A stretch of 56,932 bases of DNA from Alicyclobacillus contaminans DSM 17975. GTDB taxonomy: Bacteria > Bacillota > Bacilli > Alicyclobacillales > Alicyclobacillaceae. The notes under the pieces are model-generated. The model had not been told where the DNA came from, did not search any database, and saw only the letters and a list, made by a program, of their open reading frames with translations. The first letter of the stretch is position 1. Every line of letters starts with the position of its first letter. Both the position numbers and the translations under genes were made by a program. The stretch lies in contig NZ_AUCA01000023.1 of assembly GCF_000429525.1 (NCBI RefSeq), positions 1-56,932 on the forward strand, in the 5' to 3' direction. Positions 24,481 through 32,760 of this stretch are shown one piece after another.

Positions 24481-25020
24481 TTGAATCTCCCAAATACCAT
24501 TACACTATTTCGGTTTGTTCTTATCCCCGTTTATCTTTGGGCGTTTTATGGAACCGAAAGCGAGCACAAGGTCGGCGCGCTGTTCGTGCTGCTGGTGGCC
24601 GGCTTTACCGATATTCTGGACGGTTGGCTGGCAAGGCGCAACGGGCAGGAGACGCAGATGGGTCAACTGTTGGATCCGCTGGCTGACAAACTGATGCTCC
24701 TGTCGGTGTTGTTTTCCCTGCTGCAGTCCGGGCGCGTGCCGTGGCTGGTGGCGGGATTGCTGTTGTTCCGGGATGCGGCGATGATTGTCGGATCCGCGTT
24801 CTTTTATATCCAGGGCAAACGGGCGGTCCCCAAGGCGAACCGCTGGGGGAAAACCACCACGGTGGTGTATTATGTAACTATCTGCGCCGTGATGCTGCAG
24901 TGGCCGAGCAGCGACGCGGCCGAGGAGCTATTGTGGGTCACGGTGGTGCTGTCGTATATCACCACACTTCTGTACGTCGCCAGCATGCGGCTGATTGACG
25001 TGCGTCGACGTGTCCTGTAG
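24481..25020 (+). CDS. pgsA: CDP-diacylglycerol-glycerol-3-phosphate 3-phosphatidyltransferase-like protein
   Basis: 179 residues with about four to five membrane segments. The CDP-alcohol phosphatidyltransferase signature is complete: DILDGWLAR, then GQLLDPLADK, matching D-G-x2-A-R-x8-G-x3-D-x3-D. The N-terminal NLPNTITLFRFVLIPVY is typical of PgsA, which makes phosphatidylglycerol phosphate. A genome may hold a second PgsA copy, so the exact product cannot be fixed. The start is a TTG at 24481 preceded by AAGGGGG; the translation begins at the conserved MNLPN. Confidence 0.85.
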   Translation: MNLPNTITLFRFVLIPVYLWAFYGTESEHKVGALFVLLVAGFTDILDGWLARRNGQETQMGQLLDPLADKLMLLSVLFSLLQSGRVPWLVAGLLLFRDAAMIVGSAFFYIQGKRAVPKANRWGKTTTVVYYVTICAVMLQWPSSDAAEELLWVTVVLSYITTLLYVASMRLIDVRRRVL

Positions 25021-25287
25021 CAACGGTCATCTTGCGCGTTCCCACGGCGTAAGCTTGTACGGGGGACGTGAGTACACCCGGTGCGGATCCGGCTGTGGCC
25101 GACAGACGGGATGGGCCGCCATCGGTCCTGCCGCAGCCGGTCCAACACCTATGCCAACCGGCGTCGAGAGCCGCTGCCGGGACTGACCTTATTATCTGCC
25201 GTGCCGGTGACGGTATGTCGGCAATCATTGGCGCAGCCGGAAAGGGCCGACCTCATCCGCTGCGGGATACATAAGGAGTGTGTACCT

Positions 25288-25743
25288 ATGAGCGAATGGA
25301 AGCTGCCCATGTACCCGGAACAGATTCAGCAGTTGCTGGCGCACCGCTATCCGTTTCTGCTGATTGACCGGGTGACGGCTCTGGAGCCGGGGAAGTACGT
25401 GGAAGGATACAAGCTGGTGACCGCCAACGAACCGCAGTTCACCGGCCATTTCCCGAACTACATGGTGATGCCGGGCGTCCTGATGGTGGAAGCGATGGCG
25501 CAGCTCGGTGGCATTGCCGTGTTATCTTTACCCGAGATGCGGGGCAAACTACCCATGTTCGCAGGGATGGACGGCGTGCGTTTCCGCGGCCAGGTGCGGC
25601 CTGGGGATAAATTGGAGATGGCCATCACGATTGACCGGCTGCGCGGCACCATGGGCAAAGGCCACGGCGAAGCGAAGGTGGACGGGCAATTGGTGGTGGA
25701 AGCCAGCATCCTGTTTGCCATTACGGACGCGCCGACGGCGTGA
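25288..25743 (+). CDS. fabZ: 3-hydroxyacyl-ACP dehydratase FabZ
   Basis: 151 residues, hot-dog fold. It removes water from 3-hydroxyacyl-ACP in fatty acid synthesis. LLAHRYPFLLIDRV and the catalytic region FTGHFPNYMVMPGVLMVEAMAQ (His and Glu) are intact. AAGGAGTG lies 7 bases before the ATG at 25288; the open frame extends upstream to 25081 without signals. B. subtilis also has fabZ shortly after flhP. Confidence 0.95.
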   Translation: MSEWKLPMYPEQIQQLLAHRYPFLLIDRVTALEPGKYVEGYKLVTANEPQFTGHFPNYMVMPGVLMVEAMAQLGGIAVLSLPEMRGKLPMFAGMDGVRFRGQVRPGDKLEMAITIDRLRGTMGKGHGEAKVDGQLVVEASILFAITDAPTA

Positions 25744-25805
25744 ATCGCTCCGCCAACACATAGGGACGGAATCCATGGGAGTTCCGGTGGCTCTTGTGCA
25801 CGCAT

Positions 25806-25891
25806 CTCCTGAGGGCGAGCCCCGCGATGTCAGAGTTCGCGCACGCGGGGCTCGGCGCGCCGCCCCATCAAAGGGCGGCCGCACTCAGGAG
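25806..25891. other. Three-way-junction-like structured element at the toxin gene end
   Basis: An outer stem CTCCTGAG (25806-25813) / CTCAGGAG (25884-25891) encloses two hairpins: GAGCCCCGCG / CGCGGGGCTC (25817-25854) and GCCGCCC / GGGCGGC (about 25859-25879). The outer right arm overlaps the last codons of the minus-strand holin-like ORF. It probably terminates that transcript and perhaps fabZ, and could be part of an antisense control region. Confidence 0.6.
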
Positions 25892-25974
25892 CGACCTCTC
25901 CTTTCCAATGCGACGATGGCGAGCACCAACCCGGTGAAATTCACGGCAAAGGTCAGCGCTTCGTACGTCGTCAA
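25885..25974 (-). CDS. Holin-like (type I) toxin-family peptide
   Basis: A 29-residue peptide too short for ordinary gene calling. It starts at a TTG (25974), 6-8 bases after AAAGGGGGTGA (25990-25981), and stops at 25885. The sequence MTTYEALTFAVNF-TGLVLAIVALERRGRS follows the pattern of the putative holin-like toxin family (Hol_Tox): M-[S/T]-x-[Y/F]-E-A-L, one membrane helix, short charged tail. Members are often type I toxins held off by an antisense RNA. The 3' end runs into a strong multi-hairpin structure, as usual for such genes. It lies 68 bases after the sigma-factor gene on the same strand. Confidence 0.7.
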   Translation of the reverse strand: MTTYEALTFAVNFTGLVLAIVALERRGRS

Positions 25975-26042
25975 CCGGCCTCACCCCCTTTCTTTCTCCG
26001 GGGAACGTTTCTCAAAAAGTCACTTGTACGAAGAACACAACT

Positions 26043-26627
26043 TCAATCAAAGTGGCGCAATTTCTTGAGCGCACGCTTTCGCCACGTTTTCACCGTTTCG
26101 GTTCCCACGCCGCACTGGACGGCCAGTTCATCGCAGGGAACGCCGTCCAGCAATGCTTGTATGGCCAGGCGCTCGCGCGGACTGAGCGGTGCGGCATCCA
26201 GCCAGAGCCGGTGAAACATGGCGTTCTCGGCACCCTCCGCCTGCGGACAACCGCCGACGAGAGTGCCCCATAAATCAAAGGCTCCATCCTCACCGGGAGC
26301 GACGGGCGCGTCCGCAGATACGGTGCGACTGCGGTACCGCCAATGGCGGCGCATGGCGGTGCGGACCGCGCCATGCACCTTCTTGCGGATGAAACCGGCG
26401 AACGGGACGCCGGTGCTGGCGTCGTACTGGCGCAGGGCGTGGAGGAACGCGGCGTACGCCTCCTGCAGCGCGTCCTCCCCGGATTCGGTGACGTAGCGTC
26501 GGGCGATTTTGCAGAGCAGCGGCCGGAACCGATGAAGCAGCGTTTCCATGGCCACAGGGTCGCCGGCCTGGGCGGCGCGGACACAATGGTCCAGATCATA
26601 TGCATCCATGGCGGCTGACGTTGGCAT
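26043..26627 (-). CDS. RNA polymerase sigma-70 family factor (ECF-like)
   Basis: 194 residues with region 2 (MDAYDLDHCVRAAQAGD..., SGEDALQEAYAAFLHALRQYD, GFIRKKVHGAVRTAMRRH) and region 4 (LSPRERLAIQALLDGVPCDELAVQCGVGTETVKTWRKRAL). No anti-sigma gene is adjacent. The start is uncertain: the ATG at 26639 touches AGGAG, while 26627 lies 12 bases after it and is preferred. The next gene on the same strand is the holin-like peptide. Targets are unknown; a competence or stress link with the divergent comK is only positional. Confidence 0.8.
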   Translation of the reverse strand: MPTSAAMDAYDLDHCVRAAQAGDPVAMETLLHRFRPLLCKIARRYVTESGEDALQEAYAAFLHALRQYDASTGVPFAGFIRKKVHGAVRTAMRRHWRYRSRTVSADAPVAPGEDGAFDLWGTLVGGCPQAEGAENAMFHRLWLDAAPLSPRERLAIQALLDGVPCDELAVQCGVGTETVKTWRKRALKKLRHFD

Positions 26628-26755
26628 GGGTCGGATCATCTCCTGAACAGGAGGCCGGCCTCCGACCTATTGCGCGCACCCAGAACGTAGCGCACGACGT
26701 GCTGCGACGGAAAACGAAAACTTTCGCACAAGTCTTCAAATTCTAGACATTCTAT

Positions 26756-26784
26756 TGATGAGACAAGTCCACAACCGTATAATA
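26756..26784 (+). promoter_or_regulatory. Sigma-A promoter of comK
   Basis: TTGATG (26756-26761), a 17-base spacer and a perfect TATAAT (26779-26784). It leads into the ComK-like gene about 55 bases downstream. No clear ComK box (AAAA-N5-TTTT pair) was found next to it. Confidence 0.7.
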
Positions 26785-26840
26785 ATAGTTGCGTGAATTG
26801 ACTTAATAAGGAATCATTGGGGGGAGTGACCAAAATTGTG

Positions 26841-27392
26841 ATGAATCGCACATTTTCCGAAATCCCGGTGTACCTGAGCCGCAAGTCCATACCCCCGGCC
26901 TGCGAGTGGGCGCCACACGTGGTTGGGCTGCTGCCCACGTACGTGACCGGGTATGGCGGGAACGCCACGTGGATGTACATGCAGGACGGTCGCCAATTCA
27001 TCGCGGGGATGCACACCAACCGGGCGTTCCGGCAAGTGGCGGGGTACTACGGGATTGATCTGGCGAGCATGCGGGCGCACTACGCGCAGGCGACCCAGCG
27101 CTCGCAGTGGGTTCCTCTGGTGCTGCGCGCGCGCCAGTTGGTCCTGTTCGCGTTCAAGGCGCGGATTCCGGCACTGAAAGGGGACGTGGCGACGGGCTAC
27201 ATCGCCACCACGGCGGTGGACCGGTACGTGGCGGACGTTCGCCCTGGTGACCAGCGCTGTGGGGAGTGGACGCGCATCACCCTCGCGTCCGGGCACGAGA
27301 TTGTGGCGCCCACGCCGCTGCGGCGCTTTCAGGATCACCTGCACACCGCGGCGTATTTCTACATGTATCTGCAACTTCGCAAACTAATTTAA
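26841..27392 (+). CDS. comK: ComK-family competence regulator
   Basis: 183 residues, close to B. subtilis ComK (192). ComK binds AT-rich boxes and turns on DNA-uptake and recombination genes. The family layout is visible: an N-terminal half with CEWAPHVVGLLPTYVTGYGG, a core QWVPLVLRARQLVLFAFKAR (equivalent to the KxPixVxP...FPT region), the aromatic GEWTRITLASGHEIV region, and a C-terminal helix that starts RFQDHLHTAAYFYMYLQL. Similarity to B. subtilis ComK is modest, so function is inferred. The start is GTG 26838 or ATG 26841 after GGGGGGAGTGA. It converges on yvyE with a 4-base overlap. Confidence 0.75.
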   Translation: MNRTFSEIPVYLSRKSIPPACEWAPHVVGLLPTYVTGYGGNATWMYMQDGRQFIAGMHTNRAFRQVAGYYGIDLASMRAHYAQATQRSQWVPLVLRARQLVLFAFKARIPALKGDVATGYIATTAVDRYVADVRPGDQRCGEWTRITLASGHEIVAPTPLRRFQDHLHTAAYFYMYLQLRKLI

Positions 27393-28081
27393 CTCTCAGG
27401 CTGGTCCGCCGCATGCGGCCATACGTTTAACACGAACCCTCCGTCTGGTCGAATGCCCACGAACTCCGCTTCCGATGTGACACACTCTGCTTGGCCATTC
27501 GACCAGTCGGCCACCGACTGCAAAAACTCCGGCACGTCCTCTTCCGGCAACCGCACCTGAAACGACACATCCTCGGCGTAGACGGGGTCCAGCATGGCCA
27601 GGTTTCGCTGCGCCAGCTCATACTCAAACTTCCCGTAGTGGCTGTAGTCCAGCCGCACGGAGACCAGCACCATCCGCCGACACGTGAGCAGCGGGGTGTG
27701 ATTGAGCACTTCCACCGTCGCGTCGGTGTACGCGTGGACGAGGCCGTTGGCGCCGAGCAGCGTTCCGCCGAAGTAGCGTGTCACCACCACCAGGGCGTTA
27801 TGGATGGGACGACGCCGCAACACTTCGAGGATGGGGCGTCCCGCTGTGCCGCTCGGCTCGCCGTCGTCGGAGAAGCGCTCCACCGGCACGCCGAGCCCCA
27901 CCCGGTACGCGTAGCAGTTGTGGGTGGCGGTCTTGTGTTCCAGGCGAATGGCATTGAGCGCCGCCTCCGCCTCCTCCACCGAGGTCACCGGCACCAGGTG
28001 GCCGATGAAGCGGGATTTTTTGATCACAATCTCATATTGGTTCGCCGTCTCCGGCGTGACGAACTCGGTTACCCGCGGCAT
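27389..28081 (-). CDS. yvyE: YvyE/YigZ (IMPACT) family protein
   Basis: 230 residues. The N-terminal IMPACT domain has the family signature: KKSRFIGHLVPV, THNCYAYRVG, DDGEPSGTAGRPILEVL and VVVTRYFGGTLLGANGLVHAY. The C-terminal domain is a ferredoxin-like fold. The family is widespread; eukaryotic IMPACT acts in translation control, but the bacterial role is unsettled. It stands alone, converging on comK. Confidence 0.9.
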   Translation of the reverse strand: MPRVTEFVTPETANQYEIVIKKSRFIGHLVPVTSVEEAEAALNAIRLEHKTATHNCYAYRVGLGVPVERFSDDGEPSGTAGRPILEVLRRRPIHNALVVVTRYFGGTLLGANGLVHAYTDATVEVLNHTPLLTCRRMVLVSVRLDYSHYGKFEYELAQRNLAMLDPVYAEDVSFQVRLPEEDVPEFLQSVADWSNGQAECVTSEAEFVGIRPDGGFVLNVWPHAADQPES

Positions 28082-28442
28082 GAATACCAGCCTCCTTCCA
28101 CAGAGGTGAGCTTGGTGGCATCCTCCGACAATGCACCGTACGACAAAATCACGCGAACCTCAGTATACACCGCGCAGGGCGAACGGAGAAATTGAAGAAA
28201 TATTTGTGGTGATGTAACATATCCGGACTCGGCTCCGTCTATCTATAGGGTGGATAGCGTGGTTGTCCCATCTGTGGGCTTTTCACATCACCTGCATGCC
28301 AAAGTCACTCAACTGGATGGGAATCGCTGGGGCTGGCATCCACACAGGAATGATTTAGGGCTTGCGTACAGGCCCATCCTATTGCAGAATGTTCTTGCGC
28401 AAGCCGCACTGGAGCTTTTGGCAGGCGCAACTGATGAAAATC
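28082..28442. other. Intergenic region upstream of S-layer-like gene 1
   Basis: About 360 bases with no supported gene. It must hold the minus-strand yvyE promoter. Otherwise nothing specific was recognised before the plus-strand promoter at 28443. Confidence 0.4.
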
Positions 28443-28471
28443 TTTACTCTGCCAAGGGTTTTCAGTATAAT
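28443..28471 (+). promoter_or_regulatory. Sigma-A promoter of S-layer-like gene 1
   Basis: TTTACT (28443-28448), a 17-base spacer and a perfect TATAAT (28466-28471). Transcription from about 28478 gives a leader of roughly 430 bases before the TTG start at 28906. The leader (28478-28905) has no good ORF but has local stems, for example TGCCG-N9-CGGCA near 28686-28704. Long stable leaders are common for abundant surface-layer mRNAs. Confidence 0.6.
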
Positions 28472-28905
28472 ACGCTCATGTGATAGACTTGGTTGCCGTT
28501 TCTCCAGACCATACATAATGAAATGCGGCAGAGACAGGTACCAGACAAAAATGCAAAATTCCGCGAAACAAAAAGGAGATTTGCGATTTGTGTCGTAATC
28601 TCTCAAATGAACGTCAGAAATGACGGGGCTTTTCATGGGTTTACAACCGCCATTTGGCGTGAGATCAGCGCACTGAAGGGAGGGATGCCGTCCTGCGGTC
28701 GGCACCTCGGAAGGCGCTTGGCGTGCCGTGACGGAAACGCGTCGGACGGAGCGCAAGCGTGGAAGTCGCAGGCATTGCGAAGATGGCTCCGAGAGGGTTG
28801 AACGCGGGGGCGTAGACGAGAAACAGAGAAAGGTGACTCGTCACCAATCCTTTTCAGTAAAGCATTCAAGTAGTTCATTTGGTTATTCAAGGAGGAGAAA
28901 CAGAC

Positions 28906-31866
28906 TTGAAACGTACGCTTACAGGCATCGCTGCGGCGTCGATGGTACTTGGTGCCTTCGCGCCTGCAGCATTCGCAGCTACGTCAACCAGCTACAAAGT
29001 TGCTGGACAACTGCCTATCATTGTGAACGGCAGTGTTCTGTCTAATCCGTACGAGCTGACGGCTCAGGATTCCGGCAACACCACCGGTTTCTTCCCGGTT
29101 TACTACTTCAACCAAGCGCTGAACAAGATTGGCTTCACGGCTACTTGGAACGGCACGACTCGCACGTGGGCTATTAACGCGCCGGGTGTCGATGCTTCCA
29201 AGATTTCCATCCCTGGCGGTGTTGGCACGGGTAACACCACCATCACCGTGAACGGAACTGTTGTGAAGAAGATCAACACCTTTGCTGCGAAGGATCCGGC
29301 CGGCGGTAAGAATGCGCAAGCGACCACTTACTTCCCGGCTTACTACATCGACGAAGTGTTCAACCAGCTGGGTGCAACGGTTTCCTTTGACGGGACCAAA
29401 GGTTTGACCATCACGGGTGGAACGTCCACGTCGACTGGTGCAGGATCCATTTCTGCGCCGAGTTTCACCGGTCAAAAGGTTGGTACAGGTGCGCAGGCTA
29501 CTCCGGCAATCTCCTTCGGTGATCCTGTCACGGTTTCCGCGACCTTGACGGATCCGAATGGCAACCCGCTGGTCGGTGTCAATGCGCTGCTTGACGTGGT
29601 GTACTATGGCGGCGGTGCTCCGACGGTGAAGGACGCCAATGGCAACATCTTGTCTGCCACCAACGTGACCACCAGCGACGGCGCTGCATTCCAGTATAAG
29701 GTTCCGACGAACTCTGCTGGTGTGGCTTCCGCTCAAATTAGCGTTGGTGCAAACTTGAGCGCCAGCTACATGATTCGTTTTGAAGCGCCTTATAACATTG
29801 CGGGCACGACGAGCACGCTGAAGTCCTCCAAGGGCTATCTTTCCTTCGTTCCCGCGAACAAGCTGGGCATCACGCCGTTGGCTACCTCTACCAATCCGTT
29901 TGAAGCGACTGTGTCGAGCGGTTCCGACAGCACGGCTGGCGTTGTGCCTGTAACGGTCGTCATTCCGCCGAACAGCGCAACCGCGCAAGCTGGTGTGCCT
30001 GTTACGTTCCATTTTGTGAATGCTGGTCCGGCGTTCTTCTCCAGTGCAAACGGCGGTTCGATTGGAACCAATGACCAGACCGTTTACACCGATTCGAATG
30101 GTGTTGCTACTGTCTATGTGGATGCTGCATCCCTCGGAGATGCAACCATTGAGGCGAGCGCAACCAACTACAGCAGTGTCCAAACGACCATTCACTGGAG
30201 CCAGGCTGGCATCGTGAACAAGTTGGACAACAAGACGGCGAGCGGTTATCAAACCTCACCGTCCACGGATGTCTACAACGCCAACCTGGGTGACAATGTG
30301 ACATTCCAGGCAACGGCTGAGGACGAAAACGGCAACCCGGTAGCCAATGCGCAACTGTTGATTGCAAACAGTGAATTGAATGGCGACGTGAATCACCCGC
30401 TCAATTCTGCGCATGGTGGGTATGTGGACAGCAACGGGAATACGACGGACTTCCCGAATGTTAGCGTGCTGAACCTGTCAGGTAGCACCAACCCGTCCAC
30501 GCTGGGTGAAGTCGTGACGACGGATGCTTCCGGTAACTTCAGCTTCACTGTGAACGACTACAAGCTCTACAGCGATGGCTACTACGTATACAGCATCCAG
30601 GGTGGCGTAGTTCAGGATCTGCTGTGGGCCACTCAGGTTAACTGGCAGTCCGGCACCAACCTCAACTACATTGGTATTGCCGGTGCGGCTGGTGAAATCA
30701 AGTACGATAGCAACTCTGTCACTGGCTTGACGGGGCAAGCATCCCTGACCTACACGCCGACCAATGTCACGGTTGTCCGCTTCGCGGGCTTTGTCGGTAA
30801 GGAAGCGCCGCTGGGCGACGGACTGAACCAGACCTACACCCTCTCTACCACGGGTGAGCAGGATGCAGCTATCTGGGGCGTCCATGTGGACAGCAAAGCC
30901 AGCGGTGTTCCGGCTAGCGACTATGTACAAGATCCGGATGGCGGATATTGGTATCAGCTCAATCCTGGCCAACGGGGTGTCGGCAGTATTACCCTCCGGG
31001 TTGCACAGGAATCGAGTGGTTCGAACCTGTTTGACGTCTATGTCAACGGTACGTTGATTGGTACCAACACGCAAACCGGCTGGGACAACACGTCGAACGG
31101 CGGCGACGGTGAATACCAGGGCACTGTGAAGTTGGCGATGGCGGACGATGACAACGGAAGTGCAACACTAACCGTTTCGTCCTCCGGCAAGACGGCGACC
31201 GCACAGATTAACTTCAATGGTGGCCTGCCGTTTGAAACCGAACAGGTGACGCCGCAAATTGTGCTGACGAACGGTCAGTCTCAAGACCTGTCGTTCACGC
31301 TGGAAGATGACAACGGCAACCCGATTGCGAATACGCTTGGCGCCATCCAGTTCGCGGATTCTCCGGATCTGTGGGTAACGAAGATTAATGGGGTTGCGCT
31401 GACGATGAACCAGTCTGGTGGTAGCCTCGGCACCGGTTCTGCGGCAGAACCGACTCCGATTCCGCTGTGGGATACCACGAATGCAAGCGAACAACCGCTT
31501 ACGAACGGCAAGCTGGGTTACAACAGCGTCAACGTCGCAGGCGTTGGTTCCTGGTCGCCAAACGGCAGCACGAATACGGTCTACGCGTACTCTGATTCGA
31601 ACGGTAAGATTACGCTCACCCTGCAAGATGGTGCAGTCTCCTACTGGAGTAACGATGCAATTGCCGGCGGTGGCAGCGTCGTCTCTGCGCCGAATGCAAC
31701 GGGCAGCGTAATCACTGAAAAGATGTGGTCGCCAGTCGGCAACGAGACCAACATCGAAGCGGATTCGAGTGCACCGAAGGCGCAGCTGGTTATCCGTCAA
31801 GCGAACCCAGGTTCCGGTGCTGCTGCATGGACTCAGGTGGGTGTCATCACGTTCGTCGGTCCGTAA
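28906..31866 (+). CDS. S-layer-like surface protein 1
   Basis: 986 residues from a TTG at 28906; GGAGGAG (28891-28897) precedes it and the signal peptide starts there (KRTLTGIAAASMVLGAFAPAAFA). The mature protein begins with two repeats of about 75 residues (INGxVxSNPY...PVYYFNQALNKIG; VNGTVVKK...PAYYIDEVFNQLG) that resemble copper-amine-oxidase N-terminal domains. Several bacterial Ig-like domains follow (SATLTDPNGNPLVGVNALLDV; EDENGNPVANAQLLIAN). SLH domains are absent. It is very Asn/Gly/Thr-rich and beta-rich, as in S-layer proteins. Its paralogue is at 40397. Compared with that paralogue it ends about 85 residues early at a TAA, and decayed coding sequence follows. Confidence 0.8.
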   Translation: MKRTLTGIAAASMVLGAFAPAAFAATSTSYKVAGQLPIIVNGSVLSNPYELTAQDSGNTTGFFPVYYFNQALNKIGFTATWNGTTRTWAINAPGVDASKISIPGGVGTGNTTITVNGTVVKKINTFAAKDPAGGKNAQATTYFPAYYIDEVFNQLGATVSFDGTKGLTITGGTSTSTGAGSISAPSFTGQKVGTGAQATPAISFGDPVTVSATLTDPNGNPLVGVNALLDVVYYGGGAPTVKDANGNILSATNVTTSDGAAFQYKVPTNSAGVASAQISVGANLSASYMIRFEAPYNIAGTTSTLKSSKGYLSFVPANKLGITPLATSTNPFEATVSSGSDSTAGVVPVTVVIPPNSATAQAGVPVTFHFVNAGPAFFSSANGGSIGTNDQTVYTDSNGVATVYVDAASLGDATIEASATNYSSVQTTIHWSQAGIVNKLDNKTASGYQTSPSTDVYNANLGDNVTFQATAEDENGNPVANAQLLIANSELNGDVNHPLNSAHGGYVDSNGNTTDFPNVSVLNLSGSTNPSTLGEVVTTDASGNFSFTVNDYKLYSDGYYVYSIQGGVVQDLLWATQVNWQSGTNLNYIGIAGAAGEIKYDSNSVTGLTGQASLTYTPTNVTVVRFAGFVGKEAPLGDGLNQTYTLSTTGEQDAAIWGVHVDSKASGVPASDYVQDPDGGYWYQLNPGQRGVGSITLRVAQESSGSNLFDVYVNGTLIGTNTQTGWDNTSNGGDGEYQGTVKLAMADDDNGSATLTVSSSGKTATAQINFNGGLPFETEQVTPQIVLTNGQSQDLSFTLEDDNGNPIANTLGAIQFADSPDLWVTKINGVALTMNQSGGSLGTGSAAEPTPIPLWDTTNASEQPLTNGKLGYNSVNVAGVGSWSPNGSTNTVYAYSDSNGKITLTLQDGAVSYWSNDAIAGGGSVVSAPNATGSVITEKMWSPVGNETNIEADSSAPKAQLVIRQANPGSGAAAWTQVGVITFVGP

Positions 31867-32142
31867 GGCAACAATAGCTCACTTGATGGCTCCGCTCAGC
31901 CGAGTTGCATCATAGTTCCGAACCCGTCGAACCTGTCGGTGGACCGCCGACTCTGTGACTGTGTCGTTTGATCAGGACAGTCAACTGGGGCGGCGGAGGA
32001 TGTCACCTCTGACTGGGCGGCAAACGGCACGACGTCGACGGTTCGGAGCGGTCTGGCGGCAAACACCTATCAGGTGGTGCTGGTTTACGGAGTAAATGGT
32101 CAGTTCTATACCAGCAATTCGGTGACGTACACTCAGAACTGA
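31867..32142 (+). pseudogene. Decayed C-terminal tail of S-layer-like gene 1
   Basis: Beyond the TAA at 31864-31866, coding-like sequence continues in broken frames. One frame reads SVTVSFDQDSQ (about 31950-31985); a second, after a shift, reads NGTTSTVRSGLAANTYQVV then LVYGVNGQFYTSNSVTYTQN to a TGA at 32140. Together these look like a C-terminal beta domain similar in position and style to the last 85 residues of the paralogue (VDPAVTSVLVVDQTNG ... GTALSITVQ). The stop and two frameshifts show the tail is lost, unless they are sequencing errors. Confidence 0.65.
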
Positions 32143-32193
32143 GCTTTTGCTCAGAGCCGAGCCAGGGAACATGGATTGCTGAGAAAATCGAAT

Positions 32194-32247
32194 GGGAAGT
32201 CCGGAGGTCGGCGAGCTATCTGCCGGCGAGTCGGACTTCCCTTTTTT
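32194..32247 (+). terminator. Strong terminator after S-layer-like gene 1
   Basis: GGGAAGTCCG (32194-32203) pairs perfectly with CGGACTTCCC (32232-32241) and is followed by TTTTTT. An inner stem (GTCGGC / GCCGGC) is possible. Its distance from the present stop (330 bases) but only 50 bases from the end of the decayed tail shows the gene once extended to 32142. Confidence 0.85.
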
Positions 32248-32611
32248 GGTGCACAAGTGACTTACCATATTATGAGGCGTTTCTCTTAATGAAACGCGGC
32301 TCAGCGGCCTACCTCGTTTCTACGGGCTCTGTAGGGTACGGAGGTACAGAAGACAAGGGTCTACTGCCAACGACCCCCTGAGCACTGACTGGGATAGCCA
32401 GGTGCAGTCTGTACAATCGTCCAATCCGGCTGTTGCTATAAGCAGATATTAAATTCCTGGATACTGATATACACAATGTTCCGGATACAGTGAGCCTGAT
32501 GTGGAACATACGACGTAATGCCGACTTGTCGACAATGAGGGAAGAAAAGGCGATACCGGTCGGTGTGTTAGATTTGGTTGGGCAATACTACCGTGAGATG
32601 AAGGAAGCAGG
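32248..32611. other. Intergenic region before the IS21 remnant
   Basis: No clear gene. A short frame (ATG at about 32500, reading MREEKAIPVGVLDLVGQYY then REMKEAG) runs into the IS left end and may be a gene fragment cut by the insertion. No downstream partner was recognised beyond the right end. Confidence 0.35.
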
Positions 32612-32760
32612 TGTATAGCGCATAATAAAAGTGCAGAACACCGCAACGTAAAAATGCAGACTCGGTGCGGTGCCTGCGGATAGTGAATAGGCACTTGCAA
32701 CACCACTCTTCCAACTCTACCCTAGGGTTTGGCGAAGAACACCTGGGGAGATGAGAGAGG

